Source of the DNA: Tamarix chinensis
Taxonomy: Eukaryota > Streptophyta > Magnoliopsida > Caryophyllales > Tamaricaceae
Reading direction: 5' to 3'
Length of the DNA: 64,000 nucleotides
NCBI GenBank assembly: GCA_030549775.1
Contig: CM060181.1
Location: 51,404,218-51,468,217 of the forward strand
In this document: positions 33,803 through 46,372 of the stretch, one piece after another
Numbering within the stretch: the first letter of the stretch is position 1
Layout of the letters: every line of letters starts with the position of its first letter
The notes under the pieces: generated by a model
The model's input: only the letters and a program-made list of their open reading frames with translations
Told to the model about the DNA's origin: nothing
The model's database searches: none
Translations under genes and position numbers: made by a program

Positions 33803-34600
33803 TGTCGGGTGAAAATAACGAATGATTCCTCTCGACTAGGTGGATAATTAATAACCCCCTTGGCTAACTTCACAGTTATGAAAAAGTGAAATAGTAGATA
33901 TCAAACATTAAATAATGAGAGCTTAATTTAGGGAGAGGTAAGAGACATATATTGAGTATGAAGATCTAGATAAAATTGAGAGTTTGCACTTTTGAACTAA
34001 CCTATACAACATGTAGAAGAGGGTATTTTATACCCTCCCACTTACTTAGCTATGATACACAACTGTCACTAGTTTTCTAACTTATGCATATTTCTTCCTG
34101 GCAAAAGAAAATGTAAAAGTTATATCTTAATGATTGGATGAAATATAAATGAGTACCAAATCCCTTATTACAAGGGATTTTCTAGTCACTCACTAACATA
34201 CATTCTTCGCTCACTAATGATCATCGACATGCCCTTGTTTTGTGCTCTGGTAATCACACTTTGTTCTTATCATTTACCTACAACCCTAGCTGACAACCCT
34301 AAAAATTGTCCCCTCGGTACATATCTCTTTGGCTGATGATCATTAGTCATTTTCCTTAGCCTCTAGCCCTTCATCAATGCCCATGGGTGACGCCTAGCTA
34401 ACGAGCCCTAACTCTTGCCCCTAGTCTATGGCTCTTTGCCACTACTCATGGTTGATAACCCCTCGCTACTACCCTTAAATATTTTCATTTACTAACTACT
34501 TCTTATCAACAACCCTACTAGTAACTGGTCATCAGCCTAAGACCTTTCCTCTATCTAGGATTCACTAACAAATTAGTCAAATCGTTGTTAAGCCTAGGTG
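33803..34600 (-). mobile_element. Copia 5' LTR, minus strand (outer end uncertain)
   Basis: The inner end is fixed by the primer-binding site: the minus strand ends ...TCACCCGACA at 33803. A TATA box, TATAAAATA, lies at 34032-34024 on the minus strand, so R-U5 is about 210 bases and U3 extends to the right. The outer TG end could not be located and is placed at about 34600 only by typical length. Confidence 0.55.
34024..34032 (-). promoter_or_regulatory. TATA box of the copia LTR
   Basis: The minus strand reads gggtataaaatacc about 220 bases before the LTR end, the usual place for a plant copia promoter. Confidence 0.55.
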
Positions 34601-36770
34601 TATCAAAATCATCTATGATAGTATATTTTACTAATGATTGATACTTAAGTGATGTAGTTTTAACTTTTGTGCAAATGTTTAGTGGTAAATTTTATATCAC
34701 AAACTAAAGGGATGATAAAGATTCAACAATCAACTATGCATCACCCACCGATTAAGCATAGTGTTAGGTATGAATTCAGAATGAAAATGACAAAATATGA
34801 TGCAAGGAGTAGAGGATATAAGGTTTTGGCTTTGTTTAATGCTAGTTCAATCCCTTCTTTGCTCTTAATATTATTTGTACTTAGCGCCATACCAATCAGG
34901 GGTGTTTGGTTATTATGGTTAATCATGAAGAAGAAGATAGAGAGAGGTGATGAGTCTATTGAGTTTAGTGAAGTCAATAATTGTCGAACCTATGTACTTT
35001 TTTAGCTTTCTAAAATATATGAGAGGAAGGTAATTAGTCATGTAGATGTCCTCTTGACTCTTTGATTGCACTCTTTAATTAAAGCAAATTATATTATTAA
35101 CTCTCACATATTTTGCTTCTATGGTTAGCGTGTTATTCACTTTGATATTGCATGTACACATGTACAAGAGCTGAATTGATCATTTATAAATCATAAAATA
35201 TATATGCAATCATATCCCAACATCATGAGTGGGTTACCATTGCTAAAGAGCTTTAGCATCTATGTTCCCCGAGATGAACGATTTCACTACCTCAAATTTG
35301 AGTAGGAATGGAGAAGTGCTGAAGAATTGCAAAGGAGATGTTAGTTGGAGTAAGTTCAGTTGTGATTCAATGCATTTTGGTAATCTTCTAACAATGGGTG
35401 TTCAACATTTAGTCCGCACTGAGATTTTAGATTAGATCGACCAATTATTTCAATTTTTGGTTCATGATGTTACTAGTTATACCAATCTTAGGTCCAATTT
35501 TCGGTCCCAAAGTAAAAATATAAAAAAATCTAATTATTAACCAATTTTAGTCTCATCCAATCTGGTCTTCCAAACCAACTTGAAAATTCTTTAACATTTT
35601 ACCCAATATATATATATATATATATATATAGTTTAACAATTTCAATCCAATCTTAGTATAATTTCAGGTCCCTTTTTTAAAAAATTGATCAAGTTCGGTT
35701 TTAAACCGGTGCACTCTCCCAACATTTTTGTCAATTTTATTATTTTCTTTTACCTGATTACATGTGTGGCAGTGGATGCTATGTTTTAAAATTAAAGTAA
35801 CATATAATGTTACAGCTCCTTAGTATCTTAACTATCAACTTTTGGTTTGGATGAAAAGTTGCGTAACAAAATTAAGCTGTTGATCTCAAGACTGGATTCT
35901 TCTTGGTCCCAATTGATTAATCGTAAGTACATAATAAAAAGAGAGGGGTCGCTTCCTTCTGTTGGCTAATTTGACTCCTTTTCCCTTTCATCAACGGATT
36001 TGGCTATTAGAGAGGGGGATATTTGCTTCTAACATTCGCCACCCCCTCCCACCTCTTCCTCTAATATGCGTAGGAATTTCCTCCGGTTGGCCAGCTAAAC
36101 CCAAGTGTTTACGCAAACCAAAATATTAGCTCAATCACCGAAGCACAAATAGAAAGGAATTTGGATGGCTTAACTGTTCGCTAGGAAATAATTTACTAAT
36201 AGAGATCGATGGCTTTTTTTTTTTAATACACGCATATATATATATACTCTTGATCAGACTATTTTCACAAAACTAGGAGCAAAGATGACTCAAAGATACG
36301 GGTCCTGAATAGGCGATCAAAACAACGTGCTATTGTTAAGTAATGGCCCAAGTGAGGATGCCCTCCCAACAAATTTCCATGGACATATTCAACAGAAAGG
36401 ACATGCCATCTAGTGCAAGGAAAAGTCAAGGTTACTCTTGATTGTGGAAATGACTTTGTTGATATCCAAGTATAGGTGACTTGATTGTCTTTCTCAAGGC
36501 CGTGAAGTGTACTTGGGTTGTCTCTAAACCGTAGATAAGCATTACAAATTTAGTTGAAGTGCCCCGCCACCATGCACGCCAAAAAAAAAAGGTTCGTATG
36601 CTATGTAACCTAATTCGACGCATAAAACCTAATTGTGATCTTCCATTTACGTTGATATTCATTCGTCCCACATAGGATACAATAGTGCTTGATATCATTT
36701 GGCATATAAATTTCATGAATGCTAGAATGACTTCCCAGATTTTAAATAAGATCAACGCTATTGCGCGTTT
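34601..36770. other. No gene recognised
   Basis: The frames at 34667-35005 (plus) and 36755-36432 (minus) have no family motif that I recognise. Dinucleotide TA runs lie at about 35608-35630 and 36234-36246. A less AT-rich patch at 35990-36120 is C-rich but not coding. The stretch directly before 36770 could hold eroded upstream parts of the lipoxygenase pseudogene, but I could not read any. Confidence 0.45.
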
Positions 36771-36779
36771 TGTAGGAAA

Positions 36780-37404
36780 AAAAAAGGCCTATTCATACTA
36801 GATCATCATGATATAATGATGCCATACCTAAGGAGGATAGACAACGCATCTACCAAGACTTACGTCACTAGAACACTCCTCTTCTTGAACGAGGGAACTT
36901 TGAAGCCCTTAGTTATTGAACTAAGCTTGCCACATGCACATGGTGATGAATTTCGTGCTATCAATGAAGTCTGCCATTAACGGATGAATTTGGCTACTAG
37001 CTAAAGCTTATGTCCAGCTCAATGACTCTGGATGTCATCATCTTAAAAGCCATTAAATTTGTCAGCCACCAGCATTCTCATTATTTTCACGTGTATATGC
37101 ATCTTTATTTGTCTTCAATCATTTTGGTTTCTGTGATTACAGGTTGAACACCTTGCAGTGATTGAGTCATTTGTAATCGCAACAAATAGGCAACTACGTG
37201 CAATGCATCCAATTTACATGCTTATGCACCCTTACTTCCGTAATATCATGTATATGAATGCCATCGCAAGGTAGACCCATATCAATGCTGATGGATTCTT
37301 TGAGAGATGTCTTCCTATGAAAGTATGCTCTAGAAACGTCGACTAAGCTTTACAAGAATTGGGTTTTCACTGATGAAGCATTTAAGAAAGATCTTCTCAA
37401 AAGG
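36780..37404 (+). pseudogene. Plant lipoxygenase fragment (two exons)
   Basis: Lipoxygenases add oxygen to linoleic or linolenic acid using a non-haem iron. Exon 1 (36780 to about 37053) reads [47 protein letters not shown], then NDSGCHHLKSH in shifted frames. A short intron ends in TTACAG, and exon 2 (37143-37404) reads [30 protein letters not shown] and MNAIAR. After a stop and a frameshift come INADG and TSTKLYKNWVFTDEAFKKDL. The order is that of the plant enzyme centre. The first iron-ligand His (LKSH) is kept, but the second (usual NTHA) reads HLA, so the ligand appears lost. Only about 190 of roughly 860 residues remain. The intron shows that it is a DNA-level copy. Confidence 0.88.
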
Positions 37405-38024
37405 TATATATATGGCCGAGTCTCCCACCAAAGTTTTTTTTCATTTTATAATTAATTGTCATCAATTGCATGCTTAGATAGCTTGCCGAATGATAAAGCA
37501 ATGGAAGAAATGTGGGATCATGTATCACAAATATTTTACTGAGTCATTTATTGCAACAGCAGGTATATTTCTCCCTTAAAATCAACTATGGATTGTTTCA
37601 TATCGACCTCAGTTTCTCATTGTGATGACTGATGACACAACTGTTGACGTTATATTAGTTGTTGGTCTATTATTTTCATTAGCAGCTTCTTGCGGGGATT
37701 ATTTGTCGTGAATCGAAGCCCAATTAGCTCAAAGGATAAGCAACTGGAGAGGACATAGACAAAAAAGGAAAGGAAGACGGAGAGTGGGGGCAAAGCTCGA
37801 CAGATGGCAGGATACAGAACTTTTGGTTTCCATTGCGTTTTATTTTCATAAATTTTTAAGTTACTGAAATTTAAAATTATATAAATTTTTTTAAAATAAT
37901 TTTATTTTTTCAAATTTTTATAGGGTACTAATATTTCAAGATTTATTTGAATTTTCAATTTTTTGAAAATTTTAGATACCATATTATTTATTAATTTGAT
38001 GGTATGTTTTATTATACTTTTGTA

Positions 38025-38055
<31 letters not shown>

Positions 38056-38261
38056 GAAAAAATTAATTTTTAAAAAATTATTATGTGTTGAATTTAAAGG
38101 ACAATTTATTATGTTGTTGAGAAGTATGGATCAGCAAATTGTCTAATACAATGGTAGACACACATTGAGAGCAAAGATCTTGAGAGAGAACACATCTCAT
38201 GAAGCAATGATATGATTGTCTATAATACTTTCTCACTTAAGAATATCTTTCAAGTTTAATG
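37405..38261. other. AT-rich spacer with TA microsatellite
   Basis: No gene is visible. A TA run at 38030-38056 is followed by AT-rich text. The downstream exons expected for lipoxygenase were not found. Confidence 0.5.
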
Positions 38262-39017
38262 GACGTGTAATACTCTGGTTTTTATGAACTAAAAAATTTT
38301 GTTAAACAATAAAATACGTAGAATTAATTAAACAAAAAATAGAGATGAAATTGATACATTAACTATGAAGAGAGGCATGATCATACACCTAACTCATGTC
38401 TGATATAAGGCTAAAACATAACATAACTCAAAAATCTTAACGATAAATAAATCTCAAACAAAGTACCAAAAATAAATACAAAGTAGCTTAAACATTAACT
38501 TTACAATTGAAACCATGGAAATTGATGCAAAAATGATAGTATGGGAAAATAAGTATGCATTATCCTAAGTCATAGCTAAAATCACTCCCCCATATAAGGC
38601 TTCACAAAAAATGACATAATGCAAAAATGACACTTCCTCATCTTCCGAATGAGTCGGGATCGGCACAACACCACAAAAGACATCAATATAGTGAAGTACT
38701 TAGTAAAATCTAGATCTTATGAACACTTAAGACATGATCACATGAATGCATGTTAACATACATTCCATATACACATGCTGACACTTTAGAAGAACCTAAA
38801 GTAGATAATTGCATGCAATCTCATATAAGAGTAAACATGAAATATGCTATCCCCATCTAAAAGATAATGTTCAAAATCCTTTTTAAATTAACGGTTATAC
38901 ACACCCACAAGCCAAGGTCATAACCAAGGCACACAAAAAAATTAAACAGAGAATTATACACATATATTATCGTGTATTCATCCATAGTAGCACCACCCGC
39001 TTAGGTATCCTAAATGT
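38262..39017 (-). mobile_element. Fragment of a long LTR, minus strand, split by later insertion
   Basis: It begins TGTAATACTCTGGTTTTTATG, the complement of a long-LTR 3' end. At 38640-38700 it shows tcttccgaatgagtcgg and gtgaagtacttagtaaa, resembling (complemented) the 3' marker words of LTR 10489-14453 (tgctcattcc, tagtacgtagcgtactg). A plus-strand LTR begins at 39018. The continuation is probably at 45357 and onwards. Confidence 0.55.
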
Positions 39018-41849
39018 CATAATGCCCTAAATTTTGGAACCATAATTTACCTTATTATATTCCATGATGAGGAATCAATTCCACCTTAGGATGTGCTTGA
39101 ATTTAGGTTGGGTGAGGTTACCTCAATCTTTCTCATGTTTGGATTTTTTGAGTCACCAGCCAATTGGTTTCTAAGTGACCAATCAACAGGTTCTGCTTGT
39201 TTTATTTTTGGGTATCAAATGAGACAAGTTGAATGGCTTTTTCAAAACAATTAATTAGTTTGATTGGGTTCTATTTTTGTGACCTTATTTAATTCCCAAT
39301 TCCTATTCAATCATTTTTCTAATCTTCTATTCTAATTTATAATCATTTTAATGAGTTGTATGACGATTCTCTATAATTCTAGAACCATATATCAATTAAT
39401 TCCCCCAAACCCTACCCAAAAGTGATTTTTCTACCAAATAAATCATTATCTAACCATGTTAACCATGCACTCTCCCCTCTACTATAATATTTTGTGTAGT
39501 AGAAATGGGAGAAATTATCTAGCCTAACTGGGATGCCTTGTCCATGCTTGGTTGCTCACACTAAACCTCACTTACACCCTCACTCAACCTCATTACTTGT
39601 TTCATTCAAGTGTTTCACAAGCAAGCATTTACATCTCTTTTCCCTCTTATTTCTCTTATTTTGATCCCCCCTCCACACCTACTCAATCTAATTCTTGTGT
39701 CTTACTTAGCATAAGCTCTCATTAACTTGCTTTTATTTCCCCAAAATTTTTTAAGTGTTGGAAACCCTCATTCTCTCCTTATTCTTATACTAGTGATATG
39801 TTTTCCCTTTTGTTCTATACTTTATTTTTCTTCTTCTCTTCTATAATCCTTTGATATAGCTTCCCTTTATCTTTAATTAATGGAAGGCTATATTGTTTGT
39901 ATTTTTGAAGAAAGGAAAGCTTTTGGCCATATTGGTTCATTCCCCTCCCTTTGAAGAGTGTATTTCTTATCCTTGATTTTATTTCCCTTTTCTTAATTTT
40001 AGTGTGATATATGTAGTTGATTCCTAACTATTGTGGTGATATTTTTATAAAGTGCTAAAAAGAGACTTGGGGCTTGAGATTGGAAGGACATTATTTTATT
40101 TCTTTTACTTAAGCTTGGAATATACATAAACCCAATTTAACTTTTTAGATAGTAGAATTTATATGTGAACATGTTATGATTTGTAAGCTTAGTAAGCATG
40201 CTAGGTTTTATTGTTTTCAAATCATGTTTGGTGCGAATATACTTAAGAGCATGAGAATAAACTATTTGTATTTTTCCTTGATTTGTTTGTCGTTAATGCT
40301 CACAAACCGGTTAATTAATTTATGGGACCAATCGTCAGGTTCCCTCAGATGGTTTGTCGATTTTTTTGGAAGTTGACAAAGGGTTAACCTTAGCTTATGT
40401 ATGTTTATCACCTTATTTTATCTTTATTTAGTTGAATTTTTATTGACCTTAGTATGGAGATTTTAGTTGGCTTGATATTATTCTTAGTGTTCACCTTTGG
40501 ATAATTGCAAATAAAATGTTGGAAAGGAATTTATCAATTTCATTTGATTAAGTGTTCATTTTATAGCTTAATGCCTAACCTTAGGCCTTGCATGGGCATT
40601 AAATGTTATGGACCTTGATGTAAAATTAGTTGAGAATTTTATTGGTTGTCATTATAGATCTTAGTATCTTTGGAATAATATTTTAACCTTGATTAAAATA
40701 AAAATCACTTGAAGTAAAAGACCAACCTAAGGTTGGAAAGGAGTCTCGTGCCTTGAATTAGGCCCTTGAGTAGATAGATGGACCTTTGGAAGAAAGAGCC
40801 TATTTCTTCTTTGTAGGAAATTATAAACCCTTTAAAGGGTATGTGTAACACTCCTATTTTTCATTACTAAAAAAATTTATTAAAAACATGATGGGGAAGC
40901 ATAAAACACTTAAAAAAATAGGGTTTTACCGCTATACTTGACATAGGTTAGATGTCTGTTACCTACCCCACATCAGATACAAGGCTAAACCAACAAACAC
41001 TAAAATAGCAGAGTGCACAAATAATTATTCAATTGAAATGATTCCAAGTGTTTACAACAAAAGACCCTAACAGATTCCAATCAGATTGTTAGAGAATACA
41101 TATTAAAACTATGAAATTACGAAACATGGGTTGGAGCACAAGGCCCAAAACAAATACCATGGTCCTCCACGGACTCCATCAAAACATTCTAGATGTCCTC
41201 GCTCACAAGCTCCGACCCAACTAAGGTAAGCCCTTTATTGGCCATCCCAAAGACCTGCACAAGGTCCTCTACTTGTGGGAATGAGCATATGACTGAGCAA
41301 ACAGACACATTAGTATGCTATGTACTGAGTAAGCTAAGTTACTCCTTCAATATACGCAAGTATACCCGTATATCTCACATAAATATAGATTACAATGTGC
41401 ATCATGAAAAGGCCATATATAAAGATAGAAATACATGAAGTCATATTATCATGCATAACTTCAACAAGTAGCATACTTCATGCATAGAATCACCACCGTT
41501 TTACATAAGCATATGCATATTTAATGATAATAAAGAACAAACAACCTCTAGGGTTGATCCCAATTAAAAAAATCCTTAGATTATACCATTATTTCATCCA
41601 TGTGAGAGATAAGTGAGTCAACCCATCAATATTCCATTTCATAATTAAGTAGATAGGTCAACCATTAACCAAGTGTAATAACCATCTTTACTCTTTTTCA
41701 ACCAATCATACCATTACTTCTATTCTTGCCAAATATTATCCATTCTCTTAATCATCATTTATATTTGATCAATTACTTACTTAACAAACATATTTTATTA
41801 TCATCAAGTAATGGATTGTGCACCAACCTATGGTCTCACATACCATGGA

Positions 41850-42010
41850 AGTCTGTCCAAAAAGGGACATAAAGTCTAGGCTGAAGATAATCACCAATTG
41901 GACATAAGTTCAGGCTGAAGCCAATCACCATAATAGACATAGGTCTAGGCCAAAGCCAACCAATATGGACATAAATCCAGGCTGAAGCCAACCACCTAGA
42001 TAACCATAAA
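41850..42010 (-). repeat. Minisatellite with GGACATAAGTCCAGGCTGAAG unit in LTR
   Basis: Four imperfect copies of about 38 bases with the words ggacataagttcaggctga and agccaatcaccat. The complement of this unit recurs in LTR 47620-52071 at 50640-50740 (ccaggacttatgtcc), confirming that the two LTRs are related and inverted. Confidence 0.8.
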
Positions 42011-43514
42011 TTTTAATATCAATGCCTCCTAGTACACTATCAATGTCTAGAATAAGGCATCGGGACCTCTCAGGATCCTGCCTGAAGGCACCAAACACTC
42101 TTGAAGATAGACTATCCCCCGATAGCTAATCAAATATCGGGTAACCGAGACCCATACTCAACTTGGCTTTCTTTCCCTTTAAGTGATTGGTTTTTTATTC
42201 ATAAGGATGGATGACCATACAAGTCCCATACAAGGAAACAAGGTAAATCCCCATATTAAACCATATTGATCTTTTTTTTTCCTTTTTTCCCAACCATGTG
42301 GTTTTAACATTTATCCTTAGCCAATGAAATACATGTCCTTAATATGATTTAATCCACTCCCTTACTGATTTCCATTACTCTTATCTCTATTTTATCACTT
42401 ATTACAAGTGAATTACATCTTTCTCCTTTACATTACTCATAATATATGCCATAAGTTATGATCCATGTTAATCCCTTAATTAGGTTAATAATCAATGTTA
42501 AAATATGCATTTTACCCCATTAATAATTATGATATAGTCCCAAACACAAACCACAATGTATAACCTAACCACAAGGAAACAAATCATGCAAACCAGCCGA
42601 ACCAATCGATCACTCTGCCTCAACTACTCATTCGGTTCAACTCAACCAGCCTATGCTTTCTTCAAACTAGTCAATTAGTTTGGAAAAAAATATTCAACTA
42701 TTAATAAACCAATCAATAGGTTTAGGTAGAGAGCATGATCAAGTTCTCTCCAAGAAAACTAATTGATGGGTTGATTCAACCAGCCGACTGTTATAGGAAC
42801 TAGTTGATTAGTTTAACCTAACCGGTCGATTGGTTTTAATCTAACATGGTAGTAATTCACAAATTTCATGTAGATTCTTGCATAATAATCATTTCTAACT
42901 ACATTAGATCATTCATCGACATCAACTAACATATTCCTAACTAGATTAATATGCATTTCTCCACCTAACATCATTATAGCCTATTTTATCCATTTTCATG
43001 CTCTTTCTCCATTTTATGCCATTTCAGCATGCAGTTCTTGTATACAACTACATTTTCCTCAAATAAACACGTATCTACAAATTGATATATCACTTTTCAT
43101 TCATAAACACATATTAACATTTTAAGAGCAAGAATTACTTACTTGATGTAGGCTAAATCCACTTAAAATAGAGTTTCCAAGTCTATGAAAACTTCAAATC
43201 TTAAAACCTTAAAAACCAAAATCTTAACTCAGGTGTTATGCCAAAACATCATCAAATTTTGAAAAATAGAACAAAAGGGAGAAGGATATACCACTAAGAT
43301 AAAACTATGAAAAGCTCAACTAGATCACTCAATCTTTTCCCAAAAATCTAACTCTACCTTGCTTAATAATTGAAACAAGATAGATCTATAGGTAGGATTA
43401 AGAGAGTGTGTAAATAAAGTGGTAAGTGCTCGAAGTGTGGAGGTAAAAGAAAAGAATTAAAACTTAGAGGAATTTTGGTGGCTGAAAGAAAGTGCAATGT
43501 AGAGAGGATTAAGG

Positions 43515-43522
43515 ATATTTAT
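43515..43522 (-). promoter_or_regulatory. TATA box of the nested minus-strand LTR
   Basis: TATAAATA on the minus strand lies about 785 bases from the inferred LTR start, with a pyrimidine-richer leader after it, as in the LTR at 10489. Confidence 0.5.
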
Positions 43523-45356
43523 AGCTAACTAATCAAAGGAAAACAAAGAGGGTTTAGAAGGTAACTCGAAACCCTACTTGTGACTATTTGAATTTGATTA
43601 GAATGGATGGATTTGCTTAGGATTTGCTGACCTTGTCTCTCAAGCTCAATTTGTGACTCTAGGAAACTCAGGTCAAACAAACTATAATTCTCATACATGG
43701 AAGAAGAAATGGGAGGTTGGCATGGAAGGAATCTTTTTGCTACTCAGAAGCAAGCTTGAGGTCGAAGCAAATGGTCTTAGAACTATGTAGAAAAAATAGA
43801 AGGAAGAAAATAATAGTTGAGGTCACCTCTCTCCCTCATGTGTCTCAATTGACCTCTAGAACAAATCAAGGCAATATTTTTGGTTAAACGCATTAAGAAA
43901 ATGGTTAGGAATCTCTTAGGGACAATCGGTATGATTGGGTAAGGTTCCATTTTAGTGTAAGGAATTTTTTTAGAAAAATTAAATACAAAAAATTGACTAG
44001 CTTAACAAACCAATTAATCGGTTTGAGTCTGCCAATCAACTATTCATCCATCAGTTGATCGATTTCCCCTAATAAGTTAATCGATTTGGTCGAGGAACCC
44101 AATTTGGCTAAAATGATAAATAAGTCGATCGGTACATAGAACCAATAGATGGGTTTGTCTAGAAAACTCAATAAACTTCATTTTGCCAACGTGATTTCAA
44201 ATTGAATTATATTCCAAATAAAATAATAACATTGAATTAAAATCAAAGGTCCAAAATTTATCAAAAATTCTCATCCATCCATTACACAAAAGTGTGGGTC
44301 TCACAATACGCGTACTCAAGGACTTGGGTGTTAACGTGTTATGTATACATGGCTCTATGTCATGTGACTTCCTTGAATAGTTATCTTGGAGGTTAGTGGT
44401 TTGGTTTTGTTTCATCCCTAGTGATAATTAGGTTGGATTATGTAATTACCTTTCTATCATGGCTAATTTGAGTTCACCGGTTTGATCACCTAAATAAAGG
44501 TTTAACAATTAGGTTATGGTTGAGGTTAAATTGTGTTGATTGCTTATTTTATCTTCATTAGTTGTATTATGAAATTGATAATAATAATATATGTTGAGAT
44601 TTTTTGTATAATCAATAAATACTAAGTCAAGATGTTTGGTGTAATTAATAGACACTATGTTGAGATGTTTGATGCAATCAATAACACCTATGTTTCATTA
44701 TCTGGTATAAACAATAAACTCCCATTTGAAGTGTGGAAGTTTCATGGATAAAGAGTAGCATTGTATGGGTGTAAAATTTGGTGTGGCCTATTATTATATC
44801 ATGTGATCATATATTTTATCCATGGTTTTATGAATGTGAATGTTGGTATGTTATCCCTTTAGAGGTTTTGTGATTTATTTATTACGAGAAAGTCATGTTG
44901 ATACTACAATATCGAATGATTTTGTGTAGGCCCTAGAATGGCATGAGGCTTTTAGAATGGAGAGGATCGTTAGTAAGATATTCATTTTCAAGAATATGTC
45001 TTGGTTCAAAGTTTCTATGGTTATCTAGTAGAACTTGTGGTATGCCTTATATTATAGTTATTTCCTTGGTGTCACCTTTTGTAACATCAAGTGTTTGTAA
45101 ACATTTTCCTTTTATATTTAATCTTATTCTCATTGTCGCTCTTATTAATTTCTATTGGTTTTATTTTGACCTTGTACTATGTGTTGACCACAACTAATCA
45201 TTGTGTCTGAGTTCTTTTGGTCATACATCCGACATGACCTATGTATTGGTCATACCTCTCATTATGTTGGATGTGGTGGTTAAACGTAATATTTTACAAA
45301 ATTTCATCTCCTAGAATGAAATTTTTAAGTAGTAAAATTAGAGGTGCTACAAGTGT

Positions 45357-46372
45357 ATGCATAGCTTACATATTAGAGAAAGTATCATACTAATGAAATA
45401 ATGTCAAAGCACATTTTGTTTTATTAATAACTAGAAACACCTATTCTATAGAATCTTTAGTTTTTCCAATTTATAGAAATGCATAGTTTGCAGACTCTAA
45501 TGTTTATTGATTACACAAAATTTTCAAAGGGTTATGTATTGTACTAACTTGTTATGTCTTAGAATAGAAAGATTTTATATAACTTAGAGGTTTTATAACA
45601 TGCTAACATATAAGGTTTAGGTTAGTGTTTTGCATGAGTACACTTCATAACACATGAGTAAAAATTTCATTTTAATTGAGTGCTCCTAAATCATAGAACA
45701 CTTAACACACAAATGTATAAAACTAACATGGCTTTACATAAAAATGCATTGATTAACATTTTCAAAGGAAATTATTTTTATTCTGAAAGTTCATATAAAG
45801 TCTAAAGAGCATAAGTATCATATATGTTTAGGTAATTCACGTAAAATACTATTCACAACGAATGAAAAATGGTGTTCTACACCATAAAAATTAAATCCAA
45901 AAGTAGTTAAAGATCATTACCAAAAATTACTATTTATTTAGAAAAATTCCAATCAAATTCAAAGTCAACGATCAAAGTAAAATTTGAAGCCAATGGTCAA
46001 ATGTCTTACTTTAACTCTTAAAACTAAATCAAGAATTAAAATCATTTTTAACACTTAAATAAGTACATTAAGCATAATATATCATATAATCATGATAAAT
46101 TCTTTACTAACCTTAAAATCCATGATTAATTCTTTATGAACCCTACTTATGGTGATTAATGAGCAATTAATAAAGAACACTTTGAATGTCATGAAGAATA
46201 CATTAAATACTTGACAAACATTCAACATGTTTAGTTAAACCTAAAACCACTTTAATCGATTATAAATTATGTAGTAAAAATACAAAATGTAGCATACTAT
46301 ATATCAAAGGTTGTCTAAAAACACCAATAAACATCATAGAATCATCAAATTTATCCAAACACAAGCGTAACA
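45357..46372 (-). mobile_element. Probable continuation of the minus-strand LTR begun at 38262
   Basis: AT-rich DNA without genes, lying between the right duplication of LTR 39018-45351 and the next LTR start at 46373. Its assignment rests on the nesting order only. Nothing else is recognisable. Confidence 0.35.

Larger units (their letters stand above)
40844..44305 (-). mobile_element. Long LTR, minus strand, about 3.46 kb, nested
   Basis: The left end TGTAACACTCC is the complement of a GTTACA-type LTR end. The right end complements to TGTGAGACCCACAC, a TG start. Inside, in minus order, are the motif block (44160-43995), a TATA box (43522-43515), a second motif block (42840-42600), a minisatellite with ggacataagtccaggctga-like units (42000-41860), and the 3' marker gggaatgagcat / gtatgctatgtactgag (41275-41330). 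Possible target duplication: GTATG left and ATACG right, three of five matching, which is weak. No coding domain. Confidence 0.65.
39018..45351 (+). mobile_element. Long LTR, plus strand, itself split by LTR 40844-44305
   Basis: The start CATAATGCCCTAAATTTTGG aligns with the start of LTR 47620-52071, and the end gaggtgctaca aligns with agggtgctaca there. Flanks are AATGT (39013-39017) and AGTGT (45352-45356), a 5-bp duplication with one transition. Without the nested LTR its length is about 2.9 kb. It carries the CAATCGATTGG-type motif at 39155-39235 and again at 40300-40375. No internal coding domain adjoins it, so it is a solo LTR. Confidence 0.7.

Noticed and set aside
34667..35005. 112-codon plus-strand frame
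   Set aside because: It is only a few dozen codons longer than chance frames in this AT-rich region, has an equally open antisense frame (34977-34741) and shows no recognisable motif.
35600..35632. TA-rich run as an origin or matrix-attachment signal
   Set aside because: It is a plain TA microsatellite; similar runs occur at 36234 and 38030, with nothing functional attached.
36432..36755. 107-codon minus-strand frame beside the lipoxygenase pseudogene
   Set aside because: Opposite strand to lipoxygenase, no motif I can name, and crossed by a poly-A run. Probably chance.
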